Shown: positions 6,889 through 13,393 of the stretch, one piece after another
Layout of the letters: each line of letters begins with the position of its first letter
How positions within the stretch are numbered: position 1 is the stretch's first letter
Source: Collinsella aerofaciens
GTDB lineage: Bacteria > Actinomycetota > Coriobacteriia > Coriobacteriales > Coriobacteriaceae
NCBI GenBank assembly: GCA_905213725.1
Contig: CAJMJM010000046.1
Span: 1 to 13,393, forward strand
Length of the DNA stretch: 13,393 bases
Direction of reading: 5' to 3'
Program-made: the position numbers and the translations under genes
Notes under the pieces: model-generated
What the model saw: the letters and a program-made list of their open reading frames with translations, nothing else
Told to the model about the DNA's origin: nothing
The model's database searches: none

Positions 6889-7287
6889 ATGAGCACGAAC
6901 GCAATCGAGACGCTCAAGTTCAACTGCACCACTTGCCCATCCGAGTGCCTCCTGACCGTGGAGGTCGAGCGCCACGACAATGGCGACCTGGTAGAGGTGC
7001 GCTCCGTGACCGGCAACAGCTGCCCGCGCGGTGATAAATTCGCACATCAGGAGCTCACCTGCCCCATGCGCGTGCTCACCACCACCGTTGCCGTATCCGG
7101 CGGCGACGAGACGCTTCTCCCCGTACGCACCGCCGAAGCTATCCCGCTAGAACTCCACGCCCAAGCCATGACCCTCATCCGAGGCCTGGTCGTCAACGCC
7201 CCCATCCGCATGGGCGACATCGTGCTAGAGAACCTCCTAGACACCAACATCAACCTAATCGCCAGCATGGATATCGACCGATCCTAA
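6889..7287 (+). CDS. DUF1667 cysteine-rich protein of the dehydrogenase operon
   Basis: 132 residues. The N-terminal half has a cysteine cluster, CTTCPSEC (about 12-19), then CPRG (about 45-48) and CPMR (about 60-63), which looks like a metal or Fe-S site. The rest matches the DUF1667 pattern around the AEAIPLE and VVNAPIRMGDIVLENLLDTNINLIAS segments. It is the third gene of a tight cluster with the GlpA-like and FAD/NAD proteins. It is likely the small Fe-S or anchoring subunit, a role comparable to GlpC but unrelated to it in sequence. The start at 6889 is supported by GAGGAGG 9 nt upstream, part of which lies within the end of the previous gene. The biochemical role of the family is not settled to my knowledge. 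Confidence 0.82.
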   Translation: MSTNAIETLKFNCTTCPSECLLTVEVERHDNGDLVEVRSVTGNSCPRGDKFAHQELTCPMRVLTTTVAVSGGDETLLPVRTAEAIPLELHAQAMTLIRGLVVNAPIRMGDIVLENLLDTNINLIASMDIDRS

Positions 7288-7319
7288 GTAGCTAATTAGG
7301 GACGGGGCTTTTTAGCTAC
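7288..7319 (+). terminator. Inverted repeat directly after the dehydrogenase operon
   Basis: GTAGCTAA (7288-7295) pairs with TTAGCTAC (7312-7319); the loop holds GACGGGGCTTTTT. It begins immediately after the DUF1667 stop codon. A T-rich run lies in the loop rather than after the stem, so it is not a standard intrinsic terminator. A reversed relative of the loop (AAAAAAGCCCCGTC) occurs at 8848-8861. Confidence 0.35.
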
Positions 7320-7346
7320 CCCGCAATCCGCCCCGCCCCTCCTCAA

Positions 7347-7409
7347 TTGCGGTGAAATACGGACTGTTTAGCGGCCTGAAGCCATAAAACAGTCCGTATT
7401 TCACCGCAA
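7347..7409. repeat. REP-like hairpin, copy 1 (23-bp perfect stem)
   Basis: Arms 7347-7369 and 7387-7409 are perfect reverse complements (23 bp) around a 17-nt loop. The left arm starts TTGCGGTGAAATACGGACTG. The same element, with the same loop length, recurs at 8884-8946. No T-run follows. The stem is extended loosely outward by CCTC and GAGG. It looks like a dispersed intergenic palindrome that may double as a terminator or mRNA end-stabiliser for the dehydrogenase operon. Confidence 0.8.
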
Positions 7410-7436
7410 CTTATGAGGGGCGCATGGGATGCAAAG

Positions 7437-7490
7437 GAGTGTCCCAAGGTGCCGGCATAAAAGGAACGTCCCCAACTGCCGGGCTTGGGA
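7437..7490. repeat. Imperfect inverted repeat upstream of the M24 peptidase gene
   Basis: GAGTGTCCCAAGGTGCCGG at the left and CTGCCGGGCTTGGGA at the right form an interrupted stem (TCCCAAG with CTTGGGA, plus CCGG with CCGG) around AAAGGAACGTCCCC. It overlaps the region where the M24 gene's promoter should lie. It looks like a remnant of a dispersed palindromic repeat. Confidence 0.4.
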
Positions 7491-7523
7491 TACTATGGTG
7501 GCAGCCTAGCGAAAGGATGTTTC

Positions 7524-8612
7524 ATGGCACATGTTGATGACCAGCGTGTGGCGCGCGTGCTCGATGCGCTCGAGGCTCAACACCCCGGCGCGCAGCTGCT
7601 CGTAAACGATCCGTGGTCGATCTATTACCTGACCGGCTTTTATGCCGATATGTTCGAACGTTTTTGCGGCGTGCTGCTCGCACGCGATAGCGAGCCGGTG
7701 ATCTTGGTCAACGCGCTGCATCAGCTGCCCGAGTACGACAATGCCCGCGTCGCCTATCACACCGATACCGACGTTGTGGCCGACGCCATTGCGCGCGAAA
7801 TCGATCCGACCAAACCGCTCGGCATCGACACCGTCATGCGTTCCGGCTTTTTGATGCCCCTCATGGAGCGTCACGCCGCGAGCGAGTTCTTCCTTGGCGA
7901 CTTTGCCGTCACCGACGCACGCACGTACAAAGACGCTACCGAGCAGGAGCTTATGCGCGTGTCCTCGGCAGCCAACGATGCCGTGATGGACGATGCCATC
8001 AAGCTCATCCACGAAGGTGTGACGGAGCGCGAAATTGCCGACCAGATGCTCGGTCTGTATCGCATGCACGGCTGCGAGGGCTTTAGCTTTCCGCCCATCG
8101 TGAGCTTTGGCGCCAACGCCGGCGACCCGCACCACGAGCCCGACGATACGGTACTCAAGCGCGACGACGTGGTGCTGTTCGACATTGGCGGGCGACGCTG
8201 CAACTACTGCTCGGACATGACGCGCACGTTCTTTTGGGGCGAGCCGGACGAGGAGACGGCGCGCATCTACGACATCGTGCGCCGCGCCAACGAGGCCGCC
8301 GAGGCGCTTATCGCACCGAGCGTGCGCATGTGTGACCTGGACCGCGCCGCACGCAACGTGATTGAGGATGCGGGCTATGGGCAGTACTTTACGCATCGCC
8401 TGGGACACTCGATCGGCCTGCAGGACCACGAGCCGGGCGACGTCTCGCTCGTCAACGAGCAGGTTGTCGAGCCGGGCATGACCTTCTCTATCGAGCCGGG
8501 CATCTACCTCCCCGGCCGCACCGGCGTCCGCATCGAGGACCTGGCCCTGGTTACCGAGTCCGGCGTCGAGATTCTCAACGCCTACACCCATGATCCGGTC
8601 CGCCTAGACTAG
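7524..8612 (+). CDS. M24 family metallopeptidase (Xaa-Pro aminopeptidase/dipeptidase type)
   Basis: A 362-residue cytoplasmic enzyme with a creatinase-like N-terminal domain (about 1-135; SIYYLTGFYADMFERF) and a pita-bread catalytic domain. All five metal ligands of the M24 family can be placed: D220 (LFDIGG), D231 (YCSDMTRTF), H295 (HRLGHSIG), E324 (FSIEPGIY) and E338 (VRIEDLALV). Catalytic histidines of the prolidase branch are also present (H203 of DPHHEP and H302 of LQDHEPG). Substrates are likely dipeptides or peptides with proline in the second position. The start at 7524 has GAAAGGA 6 nt upstream; the frame is open back to 7485 without support. It appears monocistronic: a 13-bp hairpin follows and the next gene faces it. 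PepQ or PepP identity cannot be separated by eye. Confidence 0.9.
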   Translation: MAHVDDQRVARVLDALEAQHPGAQLLVNDPWSIYYLTGFYADMFERFCGVLLARDSEPVILVNALHQLPEYDNARVAYHTDTDVVADAIAREIDPTKPLGIDTVMRSGFLMPLMERHAASEFFLGDFAVTDARTYKDATEQELMRVSSAANDAVMDDAIKLIHEGVTEREIADQMLGLYRMHGCEGFSFPPIVSFGANAGDPHHEPDDTVLKRDDVVLFDIGGRRCNYCSDMTRTFFWGEPDEETARIYDIVRRANEAAEALIAPSVRMCDLDRAARNVIEDAGYGQYFTHRLGHSIGLQDHEPGDVSLVNEQVVEPGMTFSIEPGIYLPGRTGVRIEDLALVTESGVEILNAYTHDPVRLD

Positions 8613-8615
8613 GCA

Positions 8616-8645
8616 ATGCGGCAAAGGGGCAGCCCTTTGCCGCAT
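8616..8645 (+). terminator. Strong hairpin after the M24 peptidase gene
   Basis: ATGCGGCAAAGGG (8616-8628) pairs perfectly with CCCTTTGCCGCAT (8633-8645) over a 4-nt GCAG loop, starting 4 nt after the stop codon. It has no U-tract, so it is either a non-canonical terminator or an mRNA 3'-end stabiliser. Confidence 0.55.
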
Positions 8646-8670
8646 CCTGACAACGCTTCGCCATAAAAAC

Positions 8671-8809
8671 GGCCTATCTACTACGTTTAACCCGTACAGG
8701 TCGACCATAACCGGCTTTTCGCAAAATCCGCAAGCCGTCTACCTGCGGTTTTGATTTCACGATTTTCCGTGTGGTCGAGGGTAGTCGCCAAAACGTAGTA
8801 GATAGCCCC
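8671..8809. repeat. Long-range dyad element in the convergent gap between the M24 gene and folC
   Basis: CTATCTACTACGTTT (8674-8688) and its exact reverse complement (8791-8805) enclose 102 nt. Inside is a partly matching pair (TCGACCA near 8701 with TGTGGTCGA near 8770) and a short hairpin CGGCTT/AAGCCG. No open frame is convincing within it. It may be a small non-autonomous mobile element or a structured RNA. Confidence 0.6.
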
Positions 8810-8883
8810 ATTTCGTGGCAAGCGAGTCAACTCGGGGCACAGGGCAGCTAAAAAAGCCCCGTCTCAAATAGACTGCTTTTGAG

Positions 8884-8946
8884 TTGCGGTGATATACGGA
8901 CTGCTTGGGGCTCCTGGCTTGTAAAACAGTCCGTATTTCACCGCAA
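8884..8946. repeat. REP-like hairpin, copy 2
   Basis: Arms 8884-8906 and 8924-8946 match copy 1 (7347-7409). The right arm is identical to copy 1's, and the left arm differs at two bases, leaving two mismatched pairs. The loop is again 17 nt. It lies 16 nt after the folC stop codon, so it may also end or protect the folC transcript. Confidence 0.8.
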
Positions 8947-8962
8947 CTGCTGAGGGGATGGG

Positions 8963-10306
8963 TTAACGCAGCAGGCCGGCTACTTCGCCGGCTAGGGTAA
9001 TGGTGCCGGCGGCTACGAAAGGCTCGCCGGCGGCATCGAGGGCCGCGAGGGCCTCGGAAACGCTGGGGTATACGCCCGCAAGCTTATCAGCATCAACGAG
9101 GGCGGCGAGCTCCTCTGCCGGCAGGGCGCGATCGGAATCGGTCTGCGTCACGACCACACGGGGGAACGCCGGAACCAGAACGTCAACGATACCCGCCACG
9201 TCCTTATCGGCCAGCGCGGCGCACAGCAGCGTGGGGCGATTCTCCACGCACGGATCGATCTCGTCCAGCGCGCTCACAAAGTTCTCGCAGCTCTGGGGGT
9301 TATGGCAGGCGTCGATCAGCTTGAGCGGTTCAGTTCCCAGTACATCAAATCGGCCCGGCGTGGGGCAGCCCATAAGCGACGCATCGAGCTTGTCATGGTC
9401 GAGCTCGCGGCCCAGATAGCCCTCGCACAGCATAATCGCGCACGCGGCATTCTGCGGCTGATAGGCCGGCTTAACCATGCTCGACGTATAGATGGCACGC
9501 GACGTGGTGCAGCTAAACTCAACCGTGTCGCCCACATGCGCCGGCACCTTAGTCGTGGCATGACTCACCACGAGCGGCACAATGCCGCACACTCGACAAC
9601 GGACATCCATCACGCGCTGAACGCTCGCCTCATGCGTGCCCTCGCCCAGCACAACCAGGCGTCCGGGCTTAATGACCGCAGCCTTCTCCCCCGCAATGGC
9701 CTCGAGCGTATCGCCCAAAATACGTGTGTGATCGAGCCCAATGCCTGTAATGGCCACGGCGACAGGATCGGTCGCACTCGTAGCATCCCAGCGTCCGCCC
9801 ATGCCGACCTCAAGCACGGCCACGTCCACGCAAGCCTCGGCAAACACCACCAGTGCAGCAGCCGTCAGCAGGTCAAACGGCGTGATGGTATAGGCGCGCT
9901 CCCCCGCCGCCACACGACGCGCATTCACGCGACGCCCCGCCTCGACAGCCGCCGAAACGCCACGGGCAAAGGCCTCGTCACTCAAAACGCGCCCGTCAAC
10001 CTCCATGCGCTCGGGATAGCGCACCAGCTGCGGCGACGTATAAAGCGCGGTCTTGAGCCCCTCGCCGCGAAGGATGGCGGCCGAAAAACGCGTGGTCGAA
10101 GTCTTGCCATTGGTGCCGGCAACCTGAATGCAATCGAAATACTCGTCCGGACGACAAAGCTCATCGAGCATATCGACAACCGTCTCAAGCAGAGGACCAG
10201 CATCCCCAGAAATCCGCCCCGTATCGGCAGCCAGCCCCACAGCCTCATCAAACGAAAGCAACTCATACGAGAAAGGAACGACATACGACCCAGAACGCTT
10301 AGCCAT
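8963..10306 (-). CDS. folC: Bifunctional folylpolyglutamate synthase / dihydrofolate synthase
   Basis: A 447-residue Mur-ligase-like enzyme that joins glutamate to dihydropteroate and adds further glutamates to folates, using ATP in the cytoplasm. The P-loop is VAGTNGKTSTT (about 62-72). Folate-contact and magnesium-site segments follow: SPQLVRYPER (91-100), LEVGMGGRWDATSA (165-178) and LDHTRILGDTLEAIAGEKAAVIKPG (191-215). The C-terminal domain carries LIDACHNPQS, the FolC version of the DxAHNP motif. The start at 10306 is preceded by GGGGGA 9 nt upstream; a longer frame from 10345 would begin inside a terminator hairpin, so it is rejected. It lies downstream of valS in the same direction, but a terminator sits only about 20 nt before its ATG. 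Expression therefore probably depends on read-through or attenuation. Confidence 0.92.
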   Translation of the reverse strand: MAKRSGSYVVPFSYELLSFDEAVGLAADTGRISGDAGPLLETVVDMLDELCRPDEYFDCIQVAGTNGKTSTTRFSAAILRGEGLKTALYTSPQLVRYPERMEVDGRVLSDEAFARGVSAAVEAGRRVNARRVAAGERAYTITPFDLLTAAALVVFAEACVDVAVLEVGMGGRWDATSATDPVAVAITGIGLDHTRILGDTLEAIAGEKAAVIKPGRLVVLGEGTHEASVQRVMDVRCRVCGIVPLVVSHATTKVPAHVGDTVEFSCTTSRAIYTSSMVKPAYQPQNAACAIMLCEGYLGRELDHDKLDASLMGCPTPGRFDVLGTEPLKLIDACHNPQSCENFVSALDEIDPCVENRPTLLCAALADKDVAGIVDVLVPAFPRVVVTQTDSDRALPAEELAALVDADKLAGVYPSVSEALAALDAAGEPFVAAGTITLAGEVAGLLR

Positions 10307-10327
10307 AACCCAAAGTCCCCCATAACA

Positions 10328-10357
10328 GAAAAAGAGGCTCATCAAAAAGAATGAGCC
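10328..10357 (-). terminator. Intrinsic terminator between valS and folC
   Basis: GGCTCAT (10336-10342) pairs with ATGAGCC (10351-10357), 8-nt loop, followed on the minus strand by CTCTTTTTCTG. It ends transcripts coming from the valS side. It lies so close to the folC start that it may be an attenuator. Confidence 0.7.
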
Positions 10358-10467
10358 CCTCGCGTTGACAATTTCAGCCTTTACCCGATTGCAGCAAGAT
10401 CAAGGCCACAACCCAGTGGCCCCAACACGCCAGATGCAAACAACCACGTAAACGAACTAGGAGCGGC

Positions 10468-10566
10468 CCGATGCTTTGCTCGCCGCAAGTTCCGCACGCA
10501 AAGGCCAGCACTTAATGTGCTGTCCGTCTTGCGCAGGACTGTCCACAGCGGAGAGCAAAGCATCGG
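10468..10566. repeat. 99-nt dyad element downstream of valS, with a nested structured core
   Basis: Outer arms CCGATGCTTTGCTC (10468-10481) and the exact reverse complement (10553-10566) form a 14-bp stem. The nested core on the + strand has CGCAA/TTGCG (10497-10501 with 10529-10533) and CAGCAC/GTGCTG (10506-10511 with 10517-10522) around loop TTAAT. The core's conserved blocks recur on the opposite strand at 13338-13390, upstream of valS. No open reading frame of note is present. It could be a dispersed repeat or structured RNA; on the minus strand the outer stem might also help to end the valS transcript. Confidence 0.65.
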
Positions 10567-10586
10567 GACGCGCCCCCAAGTTAGAC

Positions 10587-13283
10587 CTACGAGAAGTCTG
10601 CAACCTGAGCAGTCAGCGCCGCCAGGATCTCCTTGAGCTCAGCTGCACGGTCCCTCTTCTTCTGGACCACCGCGGGCGCGGCCTTGGCCACAAAGCCCTC
10701 GTTGGCGAGCGTCTTCTCGCAACCGGCAAGCTCCTTCTGGGCCGCGGCAATCTCCTTCTCCAGGCGCGCCTTCTCGGCCGAAAGATCGACCTTGCCCTCG
10801 AGCACCACAAAGACCTCGACGCCGCTATCGACCACGGCAATGCTCGCAGCCGGCTTCTCGACGTCGGTACCCATGACCAGCGAGGCGGTGTTCGCCAACG
10901 GCTCGATGGTCGAGCGCAGGCTCTCGAGCTTCTCGATATCCTCGGCACCGGCGCGCACGACCACATCGAGCTCGGCCTTGGGGCTCAAGCGATAACGCGA
11001 ACGCGTGGCGCGGGCGGCGGAAACGACGGCACGGCACAGCTCAAACGCGCGCTCGGCGGGCTCGTCGACGTACTTGGCGTAGTCGGCGGGCTCCGGCCAC
11101 TTGGCGATCATGAGCGCCTCGGCACGGTCCACGTTGCCCTCGGCGTCCAGGTCGAGCACGCTCGCCGGCATGTTGTCCCAGATCTCCTCGGTAACAAACG
11201 GCATGAGCGGGTGCATCAGGCGAATGGAGGTGTCGAGCACAAAGATCAGGTTGCGCTGGGCCTGCAGACGACCTTCGCCCTTCAGGCGGGCCTTGGTGAC
11301 CTCGACGTACCAGTCGCAGACCTCGTTCCAGAAGAACTGCTGCACGCCGCGAGCCATGTCGCCAAAGGTGTAGTTCTCAATACCCTCGGTGACCATCTTG
11401 ACGGCCTTGGCCAGGCGGCTGAACATCCAAGCGTCGGCCGGCGTCTCAACGACGGGCTCGCCGGGCGTGTAGCCCTCCATGTTCATGAGCAGGAAGCGGC
11501 TGGCGTTCCAGATCTTGGTGACAAAGCTCTTGGCCTGGTCGGTACGCGGGCTGTCGATAAGCTTCTTGGTCTTCTTGTCGATGTTCGCGTCGAACTTGAC
11601 GTCCTGATTGTTGGTGCACAGCGTGAGCAAGTTGAAGCGCATGGCGTCGGCGCCGTACATGCCAATGAGGTCCATGGGGTCAACGCCGTTGCCCTTGGAC
11701 TTGGACATGCGGCTGCCGTCCTTGGCCAGAATCGTCGGGTAGATGACGACGTCCTTAAACGGCACCTCGTCCAGGAAGTACAGCGAGCTCATGACCATGC
11801 GGGCGACCCACAGCGCGATGATGTCGCGCGCGGTGACGAGCGCCGTCGTGGGGTGATGGCCCTCGAGCAGCTCCGGCTTTTGCGGCCAGCCCTGCGTGGC
11901 GAAGGTCCACAGCTGCGAGCTGAACCAGGTGTCCAGCACGTTCTCGTCCTGATGCACGTGATGGCCGCCGCACTTGGGGCACACGTCGGTGTCCACGGTA
12001 AGAGCGTCCTCCCAGCCGCAATCCTCGCAGTAGAACACGGGGATGCGGTGGCCCCACCACAGCTGGCGGCTGATGCACCAGTCCTTGAGGTTCTCCATCC
12101 AGGTGGTGTAGGTCTGCGTCCAGCGCGCGGGGTGGAAGGTGACCTTGCCGGAGTTGACGGCGTCGAGCGCCGGCCCCTTGAGCTTGTCAACGGCCACGAA
12201 CCACTGCTCGGACAGCCACGGCTCAAGCGCGGCGTCGCAGCGGTAGCAGTGCATGACGGAGTGATCGAGGTCCTCGACGTGATCGAGCAGGTCGTGCTCC
12301 TCGAACCACTTGATGACGGCCTCGCGGCACTCGTCGCGGTTCATGCCGGTGAACTCGCCATAGCCCTCGACGACCACCGCGTGCTCGTCGAAAATGTTGA
12401 TCTGCGGCAGGTCGTGGGCCTGACCCATGGCGTAGTCGTTGGGGTCGTGGGCCGGGGTGACCTTGACGAAGCCGGAGCCAAAGTTGGCGTCGACATGCCA
12501 ATCCTCAAAGATGGGGATCTCGCGGTTGACGATGGGGAGCTTGACGGTCTTACCCACAAAGGCGGCCTTCTCGGGGTCCTTCGGGGAGACGGCGACGCCC
12601 GTGTCGCCGAGCATGGTCTCGGGGCGCGTGGTGGCGACGACGATGTAGTCCTGGCCGTTGACCGGCTCGGTCAGCGGGTAGCGCAGGTGCCACAGGTGGC
12701 CCTTCTCGTCCTTATACTCGGCCTCGTCGTCCGAGATGGCGGTGGTGCAGTTGGGGCACCAGTTAACGATACGCTTGCCGCGATAGATCAGGCCGTCATG
12801 ATACCAATCACAGAAGACCTTACGCACGGCCTGGGCGTAGTCCTCGTCCATGGTAAAGCGCTCGTTGTCGAAGTCGACGGAGCAGCCCATGCGCTTGATC
12901 TGCTCGACGATGATGCCGCCGTACTCGTGGGTCCAGTCCCAGCAAGCGTCGACAAACTTGTCGCGACCGATCTCCAGGCGGCTAATGCCCTCGCTCTTGA
13001 GTTTCTTGTCGACCTTGGTCTGCGTGGCGATACCGGCGTGGTCGGTGCCCAGCACCCAGCGCGTGGACTTGCCGCGCATGCGGGCCATGCGGATGATGGC
13101 GTCCTGGATGGAGTCGTCGGTGGCGTGGCCCATGTGGAGCTTGCCGGTCACGTTGGGAGGCGGAATGGTGACGGTGCAGTCGCCCACGCCCTCGCGGCGC
13201 TTGTAGTAGCCGCCGTCGAGCCACTTCTGCAGGATTGCCGGCTCGTTGGTCGACGGATCGTAGTTCTTGGGCATTTCTTCCAT
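10587..13283 (-). CDS. valS: Valyl-tRNA synthetase
   Basis: An 898-residue class I aminoacyl-tRNA synthetase that charges tRNA-Val. The HIGH signature is HMGH (50-53) within PPPNVTGKLHMGHA. The KMSKS signature appears as RMSKS (525-529) within DGSRMSKSKGNGVDP. An inserted zinc-ribbon-like pattern C419, C422, C435, C438 (CEDCG and CPKCG) precedes the WFSSQLWTFATQGWP segment. The CP1 editing domain lies between about 200 and 350, with TTRPETMLGDT near its start. The C-terminal 65 residues (SAEKARLEKEIAAAQKELAG onward) form the coiled-coil arm typical of ValRS. The chosen start MEEMPKNYDPSTNEP has GGGAGA 5 nt upstream; the open frame continues to 13361 through the leader. No T-box is seen in the short visible leader. 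Length is normal for bacterial ValRS and no defect is visible. Confidence 0.96.
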   Translation of the reverse strand: MEEMPKNYDPSTNEPAILQKWLDGGYYKRREGVGDCTVTIPPPNVTGKLHMGHATDDSIQDAIIRMARMRGKSTRWVLGTDHAGIATQTKVDKKLKSEGISRLEIGRDKFVDACWDWTHEYGGIIVEQIKRMGCSVDFDNERFTMDEDYAQAVRKVFCDWYHDGLIYRGKRIVNWCPNCTTAISDDEAEYKDEKGHLWHLRYPLTEPVNGQDYIVVATTRPETMLGDTGVAVSPKDPEKAAFVGKTVKLPIVNREIPIFEDWHVDANFGSGFVKVTPAHDPNDYAMGQAHDLPQINIFDEHAVVVEGYGEFTGMNRDECREAVIKWFEEHDLLDHVEDLDHSVMHCYRCDAALEPWLSEQWFVAVDKLKGPALDAVNSGKVTFHPARWTQTYTTWMENLKDWCISRQLWWGHRIPVFYCEDCGWEDALTVDTDVCPKCGGHHVHQDENVLDTWFSSQLWTFATQGWPQKPELLEGHHPTTALVTARDIIALWVARMVMSSLYFLDEVPFKDVVIYPTILAKDGSRMSKSKGNGVDPMDLIGMYGADAMRFNLLTLCTNNQDVKFDANIDKKTKKLIDSPRTDQAKSFVTKIWNASRFLLMNMEGYTPGEPVVETPADAWMFSRLAKAVKMVTEGIENYTFGDMARGVQQFFWNEVCDWYVEVTKARLKGEGRLQAQRNLIFVLDTSIRLMHPLMPFVTEEIWDNMPASVLDLDAEGNVDRAEALMIAKWPEPADYAKYVDEPAERAFELCRAVVSAARATRSRYRLSPKAELDVVVRAGAEDIEKLESLRSTIEPLANTASLVMGTDVEKPAASIAVVDSGVEVFVVLEGKVDLSAEKARLEKEIAAAQKELAGCEKTLANEGFVAKAAPAVVQKKRDRAAELKEILAALTAQVADFS

Positions 13284-13337
13284 ATATCTCTCCCTTGCCC
13301 GTCGGCGTGTCCGCCTGCTTGGTTTTCGCTCGGTCAG

Positions 13338-13390
13338 GTCCTGGGCTCGCACGAAGAGCACATTTAGTGCTCTTCGGCTCGTGCGGAATC
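13338..13390 (-). repeat. Structured element upstream of valS, second copy of the 10490-10539 core
   Basis: On the minus strand it shares TTCCGCACG, AGCACTAAATGTGCT and CAGGAC with the core at 10490-10539, in the same order and over 51 versus 50 nt. It folds as CGCACGA/TCGTGCG plus AGAGCAC/GTGCTCT with a 5-nt bulge and a TAAAT loop. It lies about 55 nt ahead of the valS start and may be in the valS leader. The window ends before any outer arms can be judged. Confidence 0.6.
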
Positions 13391-13393
13391 TAC

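Noticed and set aside
7506..8591. 361-codon open frame on the - strand
   Set aside because: Antisense shadow of the M24 peptidase, whose five metal ligands are in the + frame.
10364..10369. TTGACA on the + strand as a promoter -35
   Set aside because: No acceptable -10 lies 16-18 bp downstream and no rightward gene follows.
10381..10563. 60-codon frame on the - strand downstream of valS
   Set aside because: It overlaps the structured dyad element, has no ribosome site and no recognisable product.
10476..13367. 963-codon open frame on the + strand
   Set aside because: Exact antisense of valS, which has intact HIGH and KMSKS motifs; the opposite frame resembles no protein family.
13284..13393. 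T-box riboswitch in the valS leader
   Set aside because: No conserved T-box motif is visible; the hairpin seen belongs to the repeated element at 10490-10539. The leader may continue beyond the window, so this is not final.

Overview
The window looks like chromosome of a high-GC, gut-type actinobacterium, probably a Coriobacteriia member close to Collinsella. This rests on codon and GC character, the TGS-less threonyl-tRNA synthetase, the FolC and ValS types, and abundant short intergenic palindromic repeats. It is a judgement by eye, not a database match. Coding is dense, with rightward and leftward blocks separated by repeat-rich gaps of 200-400 bases.

Left end (1-1250, all leftward): this resembles the head of a surface-polysaccharide locus. 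A specialised NusG-like antiterminator (333-923) is followed by the first part of a polyprenyl-phosphate sugar-phosphate transferase that runs off the window (1-210). Upstream of the NusG-like gene, a promoter with a perfect TATAAT lies between two perfect 15-bp inverted repeats 92 bp apart (1016-1030 and 1123-1137). That is the architecture of an invertible, phase-variable promoter. An 11-base poly-C tract (277-287) sits at the start of the transferase gene and puts the upstream ATG out of frame. Together these suggest two-layer phase variation of a capsule or exopolysaccharide. Tandem terminators at 1151-1230 insulate this unit from thrS.

Centre-left (1250-3671, leftward): thrS, encoding ThrRS, is broken by an in-frame TAG (2537-2539) exactly between the editing domain and the catalytic core. 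The downstream half opens 18 nt later at an ATG with a good Shine-Dalgarno-like sequence. A small two-helix membrane protein with two zinc ribbons lies upstream. An intergenic stretch then carries four alternately oriented 15-bp boxes at 40-42 bp spacing.

Centre (4079-7287, rightward): a tight three-gene operon encodes a GlpA-like FAD dehydrogenase with a [2Fe-2S] BFD domain, a FAD/NAD disulfide-type oxidoreductase and a DUF1667 cysteine-rich protein. This is the predicted membrane-associated glycerol-3-phosphate dehydrogenase type. An M24 metallopeptidase (7524-8612, rightward) follows.

Right (8963-13283, leftward): folC (folylpolyglutamate/dihydrofolate synthase) and valS (valyl-tRNA synthetase), separated by a terminator placed immediately upstream of folC. 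The gaps hold several dispersed dyad-symmetric elements. Two copies of a 23-bp-stem hairpin lie at 7347-7409 and 8884-8946. A 15-bp-arm dyad lies at 8674-8805. A structured element, seen at 10468-10566 and 13338-13390, flanks valS and shows base-pair covariation between the copies. No tRNA, rRNA, CRISPR array or complete insertion sequence was seen.
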